A DNA stretch of 64,000 nt, from assembly GCA_958436175.1 (NCBI GenBank), contig CAUBJF010000003.1, positions 248,001 through 312,000 of the forward strand, in the 5' to 3' direction. How positions within the stretch are numbered: the first letter of the stretch is position 1; every line of letters starts with the position of its first letter. Below the pieces are notes generated by a model. It made no database searches. It was not told the DNA's origin and saw only the letters and a program-made list of their open reading frames with translations. Origin of the DNA: an uncultured Muribaculaceae bacterium. GTDB lineage: Bacteria; Bacteroidota; Bacteroidia; Bacteroidales; Muribaculaceae. This document shows, in pieces, positions 52,023-60,515 of the stretch. The position numbers and the translations under genes are program-made.

Positions 52023-54020
52023 CTATTTTATCCGCAACAGCGGACGGAGTTTCGGATCTTTGCGGATGCGCTCCAGCTCTCGCTCCACGATGTCTTTAAC
52101 ATCCTGTTTCACCTGATTATAGTTGAACTGTATTGCAGCTTTCATCTTCGACTTGTCAGGTGTGTCGTCCTTGAAATCGGTAATCAGCGGAATAGGCTGA
52201 TAGACGGCTGTCTCCGCCGCCACTTTCTTGGTGTCCACCACGATTTCGGCATGAAAAATCTTCTGGTCGATGCGCTCGTCGAAATTGTCACTGACGGCAC
52301 CGACAAACATTCCCTGCGTCAGAGTGGAAATCTTGCTTGCCGGAATAAGAGAATCCATCTGCGTGTTGATCGAGTGGCTCACATCCTGACGGTTGATACT
52401 CATTGACTGTCTTTGCTGGAGAACCTTGCCGAACCTCTCGGATAAGGTCTTTGCAGTCTCGCCGACAACCTGCCCGGAAAAGATGTTACCCACGGTATTC
52501 ATCACCACCGCCGCCTCCTTGTCGCCGTAATCTCGTTTGAGCTGTGAAAAGTCCTGAAAGCCGAGGCAGACGGCAACCTTGTTGCTTCGCGCGGTGGCAA
52601 TAAGATTATCGAGACCCTTGAAATATATGGTCGGAAGCTCATCTATGATGACGCCGGACTTCAACATCCCTTTCTTGTTTATCAGCTTGACGATTCTGGA
52701 ATTGTATAGACCGAGTGCCGCGCCGTAGATGTTCTGACGGTCGGGGTTGTTGCCGACACAGAGAATCTTCGGCTCTTTCGGATTGTTGATGTCGAGCGTA
52801 AAATCATCGCCCGTCATTATCCAGTACAGCTGCGGGGAAATCATCCTTGACAGAGGTATCTTCGCCGAGGCTATCTGCCCGGCCAACTGTTCGGCTGCGC
52901 CTCCCTGCCAAGCGTCGATAAACGGGGAGAGATAGTTTTCCAGCTCCGTGTATGATGTGAGGATTGGAAATATATCCTCATACCGGCGGCAAAGGAACTC
53001 AATGGCATGGGGGAAGGTGCAGTATTTACCGTTCTCGTATATTTTAAGATACCAGATGATTGCGGCGAACAGCACTATCGGGGATTCCACGAAGAAATCA
53101 CCCTGTTTCTGTATCCATGTGCGGTTCAAATTCATCATTATTGTGTATGCCGATTCGTAGGCGTCGGCGATGTCCGACATGAAATCAGGGTGTATCGGAT
53201 TACACCTGTGTGAATGTTCCGGATCATCGAAATTTATGACACAAAATGTGGGTGGATTCTTACCGTAACTCTTGGCATGGGTCAGCATGTGATTATACGC
53301 AATCAGCGACAAATCAGGAAATTTGTAGTCATACACATAAAGCCCGAAGCCCTTTTCTATCTGCTGTTTGATGAAATTGTTGACGACAGCGAATGACTTG
53401 CCGGAACCGGGAGTGCCGAGGACTATCGAGGCTCTGAACGGGTTGACTACATTTATCCATCCCCTGTTCCACCGCTTTTTATAGTAAAAACGTGTGGGGA
53501 GGTTGACGGAATATTCATTCTCCATCAGCTTGGTCTCCTGCATGAACGATTCGTTTTCCTCGTTGAAGCGGTCGTCCATCATGTTGTTCTTCAGCAGACG
53601 GCTCATCCACACCCCTCCGAGCAGCAGGCACACATAACCCGATATAGTGGTGAATATATAGGTGTAGTACCAGCCGATAGACACCATCCACCAATCGAGG
53701 AAAAACAGCACGGCACCAATAGAGATTATGAGCCATATCTGGCCCCATTTGATTTTCTCGTTCTTGACACCTTTGGTGCCAAAACACGAGAGGGCAAGCA
53801 GAAGGAGCGTCCACCATTTGGCGTTCCACGGATTGTGGAACAGGCTCCCGGCCTCGTCAAGACCGCGAAGAACCTTCATGGTCTGTGGGTGGAACTCCCA
53901 GCCCGACACGAGGGGCTGGCAGAACCAGTAAATGTTTGCAACCATCACGGCGATGCTGACACCACGGAGTAGATCCATGATTTTCGACAACGCCCTGAGG
54001 TCATCTTCCTGTTGTGACAT
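52023..54020 (-). CDS. Type IV coupling protein (TraG/VirD4-like, MobC of Bacteroides ICEs)
   Basis: 665 residues. Several N-terminal membrane helices (~20-150) are followed by a cytosolic ATPase with Walker A VLGTPGSGKSFAVVN (~200-214) and Walker B-type GVIIDELPTIYF. The N-terminus YWFCQPLVSGW is typical of the Bacteroidetes MobC/TraG coupling proteins. It connects the relaxosome to the conjugation channel. It lies 29 bp downstream of the relaxase gene, and a poor start context suggests coupling to it. Confidence 0.93.
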   Translation of the reverse strand: MSQQEDDLRALSKIMDLLRGVSIAVMVANIYWFCQPLVSGWEFHPQTMKVLRGLDEAGSLFHNPWNAKWWTLLLLALSCFGTKGVKNEKIKWGQIWLIISIGAVLFFLDWWMVSIGWYYTYIFTTISGYVCLLLGGVWMSRLLKNNMMDDRFNEENESFMQETKLMENEYSVNLPTRFYYKKRWNRGWINVVNPFRASIVLGTPGSGKSFAVVNNFIKQQIEKGFGLYVYDYKFPDLSLIAYNHMLTHAKSYGKNPPTFCVINFDDPEHSHRCNPIHPDFMSDIADAYESAYTIMMNLNRTWIQKQGDFFVESPIVLFAAIIWYLKIYENGKYCTFPHAIEFLCRRYEDIFPILTSYTELENYLSPFIDAWQGGAAEQLAGQIASAKIPLSRMISPQLYWIMTGDDFTLDINNPKEPKILCVGNNPDRQNIYGAALGLYNSRIVKLINKKGMLKSGVIIDELPTIYFKGLDNLIATARSNKVAVCLGFQDFSQLKRDYGDKEAAVVMNTVGNIFSGQVVGETAKTLSERFGKVLQQRQSMSINRQDVSHSINTQMDSLIPASKISTLTQGMFVGAVSDNFDERIDQKIFHAEIVVDTKKVAAETAVYQPIPLITDFKDDTPDKSKMKAAIQFNYNQVKQDVKDIVERELERIRKDPKLRPLLRIK

Positions 54021-54049
54021 AATAAATCTTGTGTTTGGAGTTTGACAAA

Positions 54050-55429
54050 TTATAGTTTGGGGCCACGGCGTTTTTTCTTTCTGCGCCGCTGCATCTCGCG
54101 GTAGAAGGCTTCCTCCTGCGGGTCGAATCCGGGTCCGGTCTGGAACAGGTCAAGACCGGGGAGAGTCGGCACATCGTCGTAAGCGGAAGAATTGTTCTGC
54201 CGTGTCCGGGATTGAGGCTGACTGAACGGCTGGCTTTGTGAGGTGGCCGAACCGCCGCCTGTCGTGCTTTGTCCGCTGTCTGCGGTACCGGTCTGCGTGT
54301 TGCCCGATTGGGATTGGCGGTTGTCTGACTGCGATTGCCGGGTATCCGGCTGTGGCTGTTCTGGCTGAACATCGGGTGCGACGGGTATAACCGAAGGCTT
54401 TTCTCCGGCGGTGAACCACTTTTCAAGTGAGTTGGCGGAGAACTCCTTACCCAGACGCGAACCGTTGAGAACCGTTTCTGTATTATGGTCTATAAATGTC
54501 GCGCCGTATATGCGCCCGGTATCGGTATAGCGCAGGATAAGGTCGATGTTCCTCTCCTTGAGTTTGGCGATGAAATCGTCCTTGCCCGAAGATTCCGCCA
54601 TTGCCTCCGAAACAGCTTGCTTGGTCGGACGGATGTCGATTTTGTCTTTTGCCCTCTCCATTCTTCCGTCTATCGCCGTGCGGCTGGCGAACTTACCGAG
54701 GCGCGACGCCTTGAACGGCGATGCGATGGTCTTGCCGTTGTCGTCAGTGGCGAAATACACCAGCCCGTGATACTCCCTGCCGTTGACCCTGCCGTCGGTC
54801 TGCTCACACCTTATATTATACAGACCGAGTATGGCGTTATATTCGCCGATGGTCTGGAACTTGTAGCGCATACCGACCATTTTGACCGTGTTGGCAACCT
54901 GTCGCTTGATATCGCCAGACGGATCAATCTTCTTTATGGGCATATCGGGAGTGATTTTTTGACGCTCGGCGGTATGCAGCCCGTACTTCTTCTCCAGCTC
55001 CCGTGTTATCTCCTTGCTGCGGTAGAAATTGTTTTTGTCGGAGATACAGGAGCCGTCGGGACGGACACGGAGTGCCACGATATGTATGTGGTGTCGGTCT
55101 ATGTCTTCGTGTTTCACTATTATGTACGGCATCTCGGCAAACCCCATCTTCTCCATATACTCGTGGGCGAGTTGCGTGTACTGCATCTCGCTCAGACAGT
55201 CGTCGGGATGGGGATTGAGGGAAATGTGCATCATTGTTTTCTCGGCTCTGGTATGCTGGGGCATCCACCGCTTGAAATCCTCGAAAGCCCGGTGTATGTC
55301 TATGTTGCCGGAACCGTCATTATAGATTTTGTTGGTGTCGAGGACACGACCTTTCTCCTTGTTTATCTTTTCGCCGTTGTACGAAAGTGCGCCGTAAAGA
55401 GAGCTTCCTAAAGAGATTTTTGCAACCAT
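54050..55429 (-). CDS. MobB-type relaxase
   Basis: 459 residues. The N-terminal relaxase domain starts MVAKISLGSSLYGALSYNGE. The three-His metal motif appears in IVKHEDIDRHHIHIVALRV (~104-118), and the nicking Tyr candidate lies in the first ~40 residues (ALSYNGE). The C-terminal third is Gln/Ser/Thr-rich and disordered (~365-420), ending in a basic KKKRRGPKL tail. It nicks oriT and pilots the strand through the channel. It overlaps mobA by 22 bp, and oriT is expected just upstream of mobA. Confidence 0.93.
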   Translation of the reverse strand: MVAKISLGSSLYGALSYNGEKINKEKGRVLDTNKIYNDGSGNIDIHRAFEDFKRWMPQHTRAEKTMMHISLNPHPDDCLSEMQYTQLAHEYMEKMGFAEMPYIIVKHEDIDRHHIHIVALRVRPDGSCISDKNNFYRSKEITRELEKKYGLHTAERQKITPDMPIKKIDPSGDIKRQVANTVKMVGMRYKFQTIGEYNAILGLYNIRCEQTDGRVNGREYHGLVYFATDDNGKTIASPFKASRLGKFASRTAIDGRMERAKDKIDIRPTKQAVSEAMAESSGKDDFIAKLKERNIDLILRYTDTGRIYGATFIDHNTETVLNGSRLGKEFSANSLEKWFTAGEKPSVIPVAPDVQPEQPQPDTRQSQSDNRQSQSGNTQTGTADSGQSTTGGGSATSQSQPFSQPQSRTRQNNSSAYDDVPTLPGLDLFQTGPGFDPQEEAFYREMQRRRKKKRRGPKL

Positions 55430-55833
55430 CGGGCATCGAACTTTTTGGCGAGTGCGACAATCTCGCGGTTGACTTTTACTATCTCCACGGCGGTCTGCTC
55501 TAACTTGTAAAGCAACGACAATGCCTTTTTCTCGGTGAAATGCTGTTTGAGTATATCGACGAATTTGTCATAGTCAATCACGAATGTACGGTAAAGCGCG
55601 TTGAGCGATGAAAGCCTATCTATGAAGATGCGGGTGTTGTCGTCTATATAATGCACCTTGAAAGGTTTGGAGAATATCCGCATTTTGACAAAAGCCGACA
55701 AGGATTCTATTCCGGACTGCTCGTGCATGGTCTGGAGGGAGGCGTGTTCCGATGCCGAAAAATTGACGGAGCATCGGAAAGCCGTGGCGTCTATCTTGGG
55801 ATGACGCCCGGTTTTCTTAAAATTCTGTTTCAT
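55408..55833 (-). CDS. MobA-type relaxosome accessory protein
   Basis: 141 residues from the ATG at 55833 (KQNFKKTGRHPKIDATAFRC). A longer frame upstream would run through the hairpin region and is unlikely. A basic N-terminus is followed by a ribbon-helix-helix-like segment (RCSVNFSASEHASLQTM) and helices. Proteins of this kind bind oriT and guide the relaxase. The stop lies inside the relaxase gene (22 bp overlap). Confidence 0.85.
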   Translation of the reverse strand: MKQNFKKTGRHPKIDATAFRCSVNFSASEHASLQTMHEQSGIESLSAFVKMRIFSKPFKVHYIDDNTRIFIDRLSSLNALYRTFVIDYDKFVDILKQHFTEKKALSLLYKLEQTAVEIVKVNREIVALAKKFDARWLQKSL

Positions 55834-56751
55834 AAAAACGAGGATTAAGTGGTTCTTGTAAATCCACGGTGTATTACTGCACCGCAGGTTCTTTTGGCGA
55901 TTACGACTTTGGAGTAATCGCAGGCTCCATGCACATGGCAAGGGTTTTCTGCTGCAAATCTTATTTCATGCAGCGGAAAACATACCTTGCTATGTTCATG
56001 TGAACATCTCTATGATATTGAGGAAAATGACAGCGGGAACAATCCGGTTATGACGGATGAATATATGGAACCATCGGAGTAATTCATGGCTGACCGCGCC
56101 GGTACTGACGGTCGGGGCATATTATTTCGGCACTGTCTGACATCTTTGTCGTGTGCCGGGGCTGATTCCTGCGGTTCGCTGTCACCGCATTTATAACAAT
56201 GTATCCCTGCGCCCCGGTTTTCCGCCGACCGAAAAGTAACGCAAAGTAGCGCAATCGTTACGCAAAGTAACGCAAAATCAGAGGGTTGTAAATCTTTTTG
56301 TGATTTGTCCTCGTTTAACTTGCACAGAGGCTCGAATGACAGAGACGATGCAGGAACGATAATCGGGACACTGATTCTTTCCTCGATACAATCATTGATT
56401 TCTTCATTCTCTGTCGTGAGTTTTCTGCCACAGGCATTGCAACCTTATCCGTCATGCCCTCACCTGCACGCAGGTGTGTATGAGTGATAAAGTGAGTTTG
56501 TTGTCCCATGTGTGAAAGTGTGAAATAATGATTGAATGACAACACACTCCTGCACGCAAGGCATAGCGGGAATGAAACGGTTGCAACCCACAATACAGAC
56601 GCCATGCACCGCTGACCATATTATAACAAGACCGGTCCTGTGAGTCAGCGAATGTGCCTTCCGCCCGGACACGGCTATCAAGCCGGGGGAATTTCCATTC
56701 GGAAATGGCAAGAAAATCTACCCGAATCATTAACATTAATACGCGAAAATT
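55834..56751. other. Non-coding oriT-like region with hairpins and short repeats
   Basis: 918 bp between mobA and parA with no credible gene. Dense secondary structure near mobA: CTGC/GCAG (55877-55887), GCGATTAC/GTAATCGC (55897-55921), TTTTCTGCTGCA/TGCAGCGGAAAA (55945-55980), and the palindrome ATGTTCATGTGAACAT (55992-56007). Further right is a run of four direct repeats of GTAACGCAAA type (56236-56277) and a palindrome ACCTGCACGCAGGT near 56462. This is the expected place for oriT and for the promoters of mobA and the tra operon. The nick site cannot be called from sequence. Confidence 0.7.
56236..56277. repeat. Four tandem GTAACGCAAA-type repeats
   Basis: GTAACGCAAA, GTAGCGCAAT, CGTTACGCAAA and GTAACGCAAA occur back to back with a period of 10-11 bp, the spacing expected for a phased protein-binding array (iteron-like). 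Confidence 0.7.
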
Positions 56752-57510
56752 ATGAGCGAACCAGTTTTCGTTGCCTTTGCCACGCAGAAAGGTGGCGCGG
56801 GCAAATCAACCCTCACAGCTCTTACGGCGAGTTACCTCTATTATCTGGAAGGCGTCGATGTGATTGTCATTGATTGCGACGACAGGCAGCACTCCCAGAA
56901 AGACTACCGCGAGAACGACCTCAATGTCACCGGAGAGAATCCATACCTTAAAAGGGTAATGCATAACTTCTACCGCAATTTCGGCAAGAAGGCATACGAG
57001 ATAATTCTCTCCAATCCGGCAGAGGCCGCGAAAGTCGCCGTTGAGAGGCTCGACGAGGGCGCCAATCCGCAAGTGGTGTTTTTCGACATCACAGGTACGG
57101 TGAACGATATAGAAATCGTAAAACTCCTGTCCGTGATGGACTATCTTTTCGTGCCGATAACCACCGACACCGCCGACATGAAAAGCTCAATACGTTTCGC
57201 CAGCCATGTGGTGAACAACATGATTACCACAGGCAAAACGAAAATCAAAGATGTGAACCTTGTATGGAACCGTGTGCCGTCAAAGGCCAAAACCCGTCTG
57301 TGCGGCATCATCGACAACTATCTTGACGAGCTTGGGCTGCACTCTCTCGATACGGTGCTTGCAAACAGCTCCAGATTCTTCAAGGACGGGGCAGCCGTCG
57401 GAAAAGTCGGAATGTTCAGATCAACTATGTTGCCTCCCGACAAGCGTCTGCTAAAAGGGAGCAATCTGCCGGAGCTTGTTGCCGAGATCCGCAAGATAAT
57501 AAATGTCTGA
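56752..57510 (+). CDS. ParA-family ATPase (TraA of Bacteroides ICEs)
   Basis: 252 residues with a deviant Walker A QKGGAGKSTLTALTA and the Walker A' region VDVIVIDCDDRQHS. Walker B lies around VVFFDITGTVND. ParA/MinD-type ATPases head the tra operons of Bacteroides conjugative elements. Their role in transfer is not well defined and may be relaxosome or element positioning. Five bp separate it from the next gene. Confidence 0.92.
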   Translation: MSEPVFVAFATQKGGAGKSTLTALTASYLYYLEGVDVIVIDCDDRQHSQKDYRENDLNVTGENPYLKRVMHNFYRNFGKKAYEIILSNPAEAAKVAVERLDEGANPQVVFFDITGTVNDIEIVKLLSVMDYLFVPITTDTADMKSSIRFASHVVNNMITTGKTKIKDVNLVWNRVPSKAKTRLCGIIDNYLDELGLHSLDTVLANSSRFFKDGAAVGKVGMFRSTMLPPDKRLLKGSNLPELVAEIRKIINV

Positions 57511-57515
57511 ACCGT

Positions 57516-57935
57516 ATGGCGAAAAAGGATATAACCAGCGGCTTCGACACACAGGACGCGCAGGATTTCCTTGACGGTTACCGTGAGGACGCGATGCCGT
57601 CCTACCGTAAAGCCAAGAGGGAGCCGGCCGCCACTGAATCGCCGCCAGTCGAGGTGAAAGATGAGTTGGCGAGAAAGCCCGTCACACCCGACCGCACGAA
57701 AGAGGAAGATGAATATCTGCGCACATTCGTTGAAGGATGCCCCATAGACGCCTTCAACAAGAAAGGCCGTCAGGTCATGGTGGTAAACGAGTTCCGGCAC
57801 AAGATTCTGAAGATACAGGCATTGTTCAATGAAGACCTGTCAATCGCCCAGTATGTGCATAATGTACTCGCAGAACACTTCCGGGAAGTCGAGCCGATAT
57901 TGCAGAGCCTGTATCAAAAAAGTAAACAATTCTAA
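57516..57935 (+). CDS. DUF3408-type tra protein, first copy
   Basis: 139 residues. A disordered charged N-terminus precedes a DUF3408-like helical segment from about 60 (FVEGCPIDAFNKKGRQVMVV, then IAQYVHNVLAEHFRE). It is a small soluble protein in the traB/traC position downstream of ParA. Function unknown. Confidence 0.82.
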   Translation: MAKKDITSGFDTQDAQDFLDGYREDAMPSYRKAKREPAATESPPVEVKDELARKPVTPDRTKEEDEYLRTFVEGCPIDAFNKKGRQVMVVNEFRHKILKIQALFNEDLSIAQYVHNVLAEHFREVEPILQSLYQKSKQF

Positions 57936-57950
57936 AATGATGAAATCAAC

Positions 57951-58265
57951 ATGAACAATCCGAAATACTGTGATTTGCGCGTCTGCGCAAAAGCGTCGGA
58001 AGAAGTCGGAACAGACTTCCATGACGAGGCAGCGGTCAAAGCGTACCGCTCCGAGTTCCTCGCCCCCTATACCGTCGGGGCGCGAAAAGGAATATTCGTT
58101 CCCCGTGAGCTTGTCAACAAACTCGCAAAGACGGTGGCCCTGTTCGACGACAGAGACCTGACAATCGGGGCATACGTTACCAATATCATAATCTCTCACC
58201 TTGTAGCCAACAGGGATGTCATCAACGAACTGACAGACCGTGGCTCTAAAACTGTAACGCTATGA
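57951..58265 (+). CDS. DUF3408-type tra protein, second copy
   Basis: 104 residues. A related pattern (KGIFVPRELVNKLAKTVALF, then IGAYVTNIIISHLVANRDVI) shows it is a paralogue of its neighbour. The stop overlaps the next start by 4 bp (ATGA). Confidence 0.8.
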   Translation: MNNPKYCDLRVCAKASEEVGTDFHDEAAVKAYRSEFLAPYTVGARKGIFVPRELVNKLAKTVALFDDRDLTIGAYVTNIIISHLVANRDVINELTDRGSKTVTL

Positions 58266-58942
58266 GTGATACCGTATTCATCATCTTCATATTCTCGTTA
58301 ATTGCAGCCAATATCGTTTTCTGCATCTGGGTTTTATCCGGCGACAAAAGAGACAAGAAAGATGTCGGAACCATTCTCAAAGCCAGTAATGACATGATTA
58401 CAGGGCTTGAGCGTTTCATGGACAGCTTTCCGAAAATGACAGAAGAGTTTGTCTCTGATGTTACACCCGCGATTGACCGTTACATCAAGGAGCGTGTCGA
58501 GGCCTACATTCAAGCAAGTGCGGTAGTCATGCCGACCGTAACTGATATTCAGGAGCTGGATTCAATCCGAGAGTCGGTTGACAATTTCGGCACAGATATA
58601 GTACCACGCGGCGATGAATCTGCTCCGGACTATAAGCCGCTGACAGAAGGAGTGGCTTTTGAAGAAATAGAAGCTGCCATCGAAAATGCGTGTGCCCCGG
58701 AACTATACAAGGATACTTTTCTCCACGAGCCTGAAAAAGCGTTCAGAGCATCAACGGGTAAACAGGTCAATATCAGACCGGAATATCATCGGAACATATT
58801 GCTGATTCTTGAAGCGGCAGGATGTGACTGCGCTACATTAACGGGATTCCTTGACAATGTGCTGACTCACCATTTCAAGAATTACGACTGCAATATTGGA
58901 AAGATAATAAATTCCCGTTTCACCAATCCTGAAAGCCTATGA
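58262..58942 (+). CDS. Membrane-anchored DUF3408-type tra protein, third copy
   Basis: 226 residues. One N-terminal transmembrane helix (VFIIFIFSLIAANIVFCIWV) is followed by a helical, acidic middle and a C-terminal module (VNIRPEYHRNILLILEAAGC, LTGFLDNVLTHHFKNYD) that resembles the two preceding small proteins. It is a fusion of a membrane anchor with the DUF3408-like unit. The start overlaps the previous gene and the stop overlaps the next. Confidence 0.75.
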   Translation: MSDTVFIIFIFSLIAANIVFCIWVLSGDKRDKKDVGTILKASNDMITGLERFMDSFPKMTEEFVSDVTPAIDRYIKERVEAYIQASAVVMPTVTDIQELDSIRESVDNFGTDIVPRGDESAPDYKPLTEGVAFEEIEAAIENACAPELYKDTFLHEPEKAFRASTGKQVNIRPEYHRNILLILEAAGCDCATLTGFLDNVLTHHFKNYDCNIGKIINSRFTNPESL

Positions 58943-59706
58943 CCGGATTTGAAATATTCGTAGTAGGAGGCATACTGGCGTGTAATGCTGTCCTTGTCGG
59001 TTATCTGGGTATGGATAAGCGCAGACCCAAGTCCACCGAGAAGAAAGAGAACGACGTTGCCCCAGACAATTCGGGGCAACAGCCAGAGGCGGTGCCGGAG
59101 ACTGAAAACAGATCTCTGGTAGGCGCAAGTTCATTCGATATCGACAGTCTGGAGGCAAGGATGATGAAAGTCATAACCGACACTGTTACCGAGACTTTAC
59201 CCCAAGTGGTTAAAAGTATGATTGGCGACGTGAATTTCAAGGATGTCGAATTTGCCGAAGAAACACCCCATATGCCGGAACAGCAGACAACGCTCTCTCC
59301 AAAATTCACACCTCTGTCGGCTGCCGAGACTGATACGGCATTTGATGTTGACATCCGCGATGTTGAGGATTCCGGTCCCTCCGCGCCTACGGCGACAGGG
59401 ATACCTCTCGATGAACTGGAGGAAAAAATCAATACCGCCATGAATCCCGACGCGACACCCGAACAACAGGCAGAGGCCGGTAAAATCCTATCTGACCTAC
59501 GGGATACGGAGTTGATGGAGCGTCTTACATCGACTAACGATGATATAGACCGCCGCGTAAACCTCTGCATCCGAATGAGCATACAGGCTGAAATAAGGGA
59601 GAAGAATTCCGCTGCCGGATTACCTCGACCTGTCAAAAAAGTGTCGGCGGTCAAAACCGTTACCGTCAAGCCGGAAGATTTCAATCCCGCTGATATGCTG
59701 CCATAA
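58939..59706 (+). CDS. TraD-like membrane-anchored tra protein
   Basis: 255 residues. One N-terminal helix (FEIFVVGGILACNAVLVGYL), then a charged, largely disordered region and a helical section (SLEARMMKVITDTVTETLPQ). A conserved-looking end (RRVNLCIRMSIQAEIREKNS) follows. It corresponds by position to TraD of CTnDOT-type operons. Function unknown. Confidence 0.7.
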   Translation: MTGFEIFVVGGILACNAVLVGYLGMDKRRPKSTEKKENDVAPDNSGQQPEAVPETENRSLVGASSFDIDSLEARMMKVITDTVTETLPQVVKSMIGDVNFKDVEFAEETPHMPEQQTTLSPKFTPLSAAETDTAFDVDIRDVEDSGPSAPTATGIPLDELEEKINTAMNPDATPEQQAEAGKILSDLRDTELMERLTSTNDDIDRRVNLCIRMSIQAEIREKNSAAGLPRPVKKVSAVKTVTVKPEDFNPADMLP

Positions 59707-59840
59707 GGCGCAAAAACCACTAATCCGCGTCCGAAAGGGCAAAAATCCCAAACACAATTTCCTTAACCCGAAGTGTGGGCGGCTCCCGGCTGTGGAGCGG
59801 TCGGGGGCTGTCTGTGCTTCAAAAAAATGAAACAAAAAGC

Positions 59841-60182
59841 ATGAAAGAAACAATCAAGAATCTTAAAAACAGGTATCTGATTTTCAAATGCCGCCTCATG
59901 GTGGCGATCCTCGCCGGATTTCTCGGCGGACTGAGGGCTGCCGCCGCCGGCAACGGCATGGCGGGTATCAACGAGGCGACATCAATGGTAACCTCGTATT
60001 TCGACCCAGGGACGAAATTGATATACGCCATCGGTGCCGTTGTGGGTCTTATCGGAGGCATCAAGGTCTATTCCAAGTGGTCGAGCGGTGACCCTGATAC
60101 CAGCAAGACCGCCGCTTCGTGGTTCGGAGCGTGCATCTTCCTGATTGTCGCCGCCACAATCCTACGCTCGTTCTTCCTCTAA
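59841..60182 (+). CDS. traE: TraE-type DUF4134 membrane protein
   Basis: 113 residues from the ATG at 59841. A GTG 66 bp upstream would add an unlikely polar stretch. A hydrophobic N-terminal segment looks like a signal or helix (MVAILAGFLGGLRAAAAGNG). Two more helices follow (LIYAIGAVVGLIGGIKVYSK and a C-terminal one). DUF4134 is the TraE of Bacteroides ICEs, comparable to VirB2/VirB3 small membrane components. Confidence 0.9.
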   Translation: MKETIKNLKNRYLIFKCRLMVAILAGFLGGLRAAAAGNGMAGINEATSMVTSYFDPGTKLIYAIGAVVGLIGGIKVYSKWSSGDPDTSKTAASWFGACIFLIVAATILRSFFL

Positions 60183-60194
60183 TCATCTGAGCCA

Positions 60195-60515
60195 ATGGCC
60201 GAATATGCTGTCAACAAGGGCATAGGACGGTCGGTGGAATACAAGGGTCTGAAGGCGCAGTACCTGTTCATCTTCGCAGGGGGACTGCTCGCCCTGTTCG
60301 TGGTGTTCGTCATCATGTATATCGCGGGCATATCGCAATGGATCTGCATCGGGTTCGGCGTTACTGCCGCCTCAGCCCTTGTATGGCTCACCTTCCATCT
60401 TAATGCCAAATACGGCGAACACGGTCTGATGAAACTTTCGGCTGTGAAATATCACCCGCGCTATATCATCAACCGTCTGCGCCTCAAACGACTGATTAAA
60501 GGAGGAAAAAAATGA
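60195..60515 (+). CDS. traF: TraF-type DUF4133 membrane protein
   Basis: 106 residues with a polar start (NKGIGRSVEYKGLKAQYLF) that is characteristic of DUF4133, and two membrane helices. VirB3-like partner of the TraG ATPase. The stop overlaps the TraG start by 4 bp. Confidence 0.9.
   Translation: MAEYAVNKGIGRSVEYKGLKAQYLFIFAGGLLALFVVFVIMYIAGISQWICIGFGVTAASALVWLTFHLNAKYGEHGLMKLSAVKYHPRYIINRLRLKRLIKGGKK

Noticed and set aside
55834..55941. A longer MobA starting at 55941
   Set aside because: The added 36 residues run through the hairpin region and look non-coding; the ATG at 55833 gives the typical basic N-terminus.
56236..56277. The short direct repeats as a CRISPR array
   Set aside because: The repeats are 10-11 bp without spacers and no cas gene is near.
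56315..56736. Short minus-strand frames in the region before parA
   Set aside because: They overlap each other in different frames, have no motif, and lie in a structured, repeat-bearing region best explained as oriT/promoter DNA.
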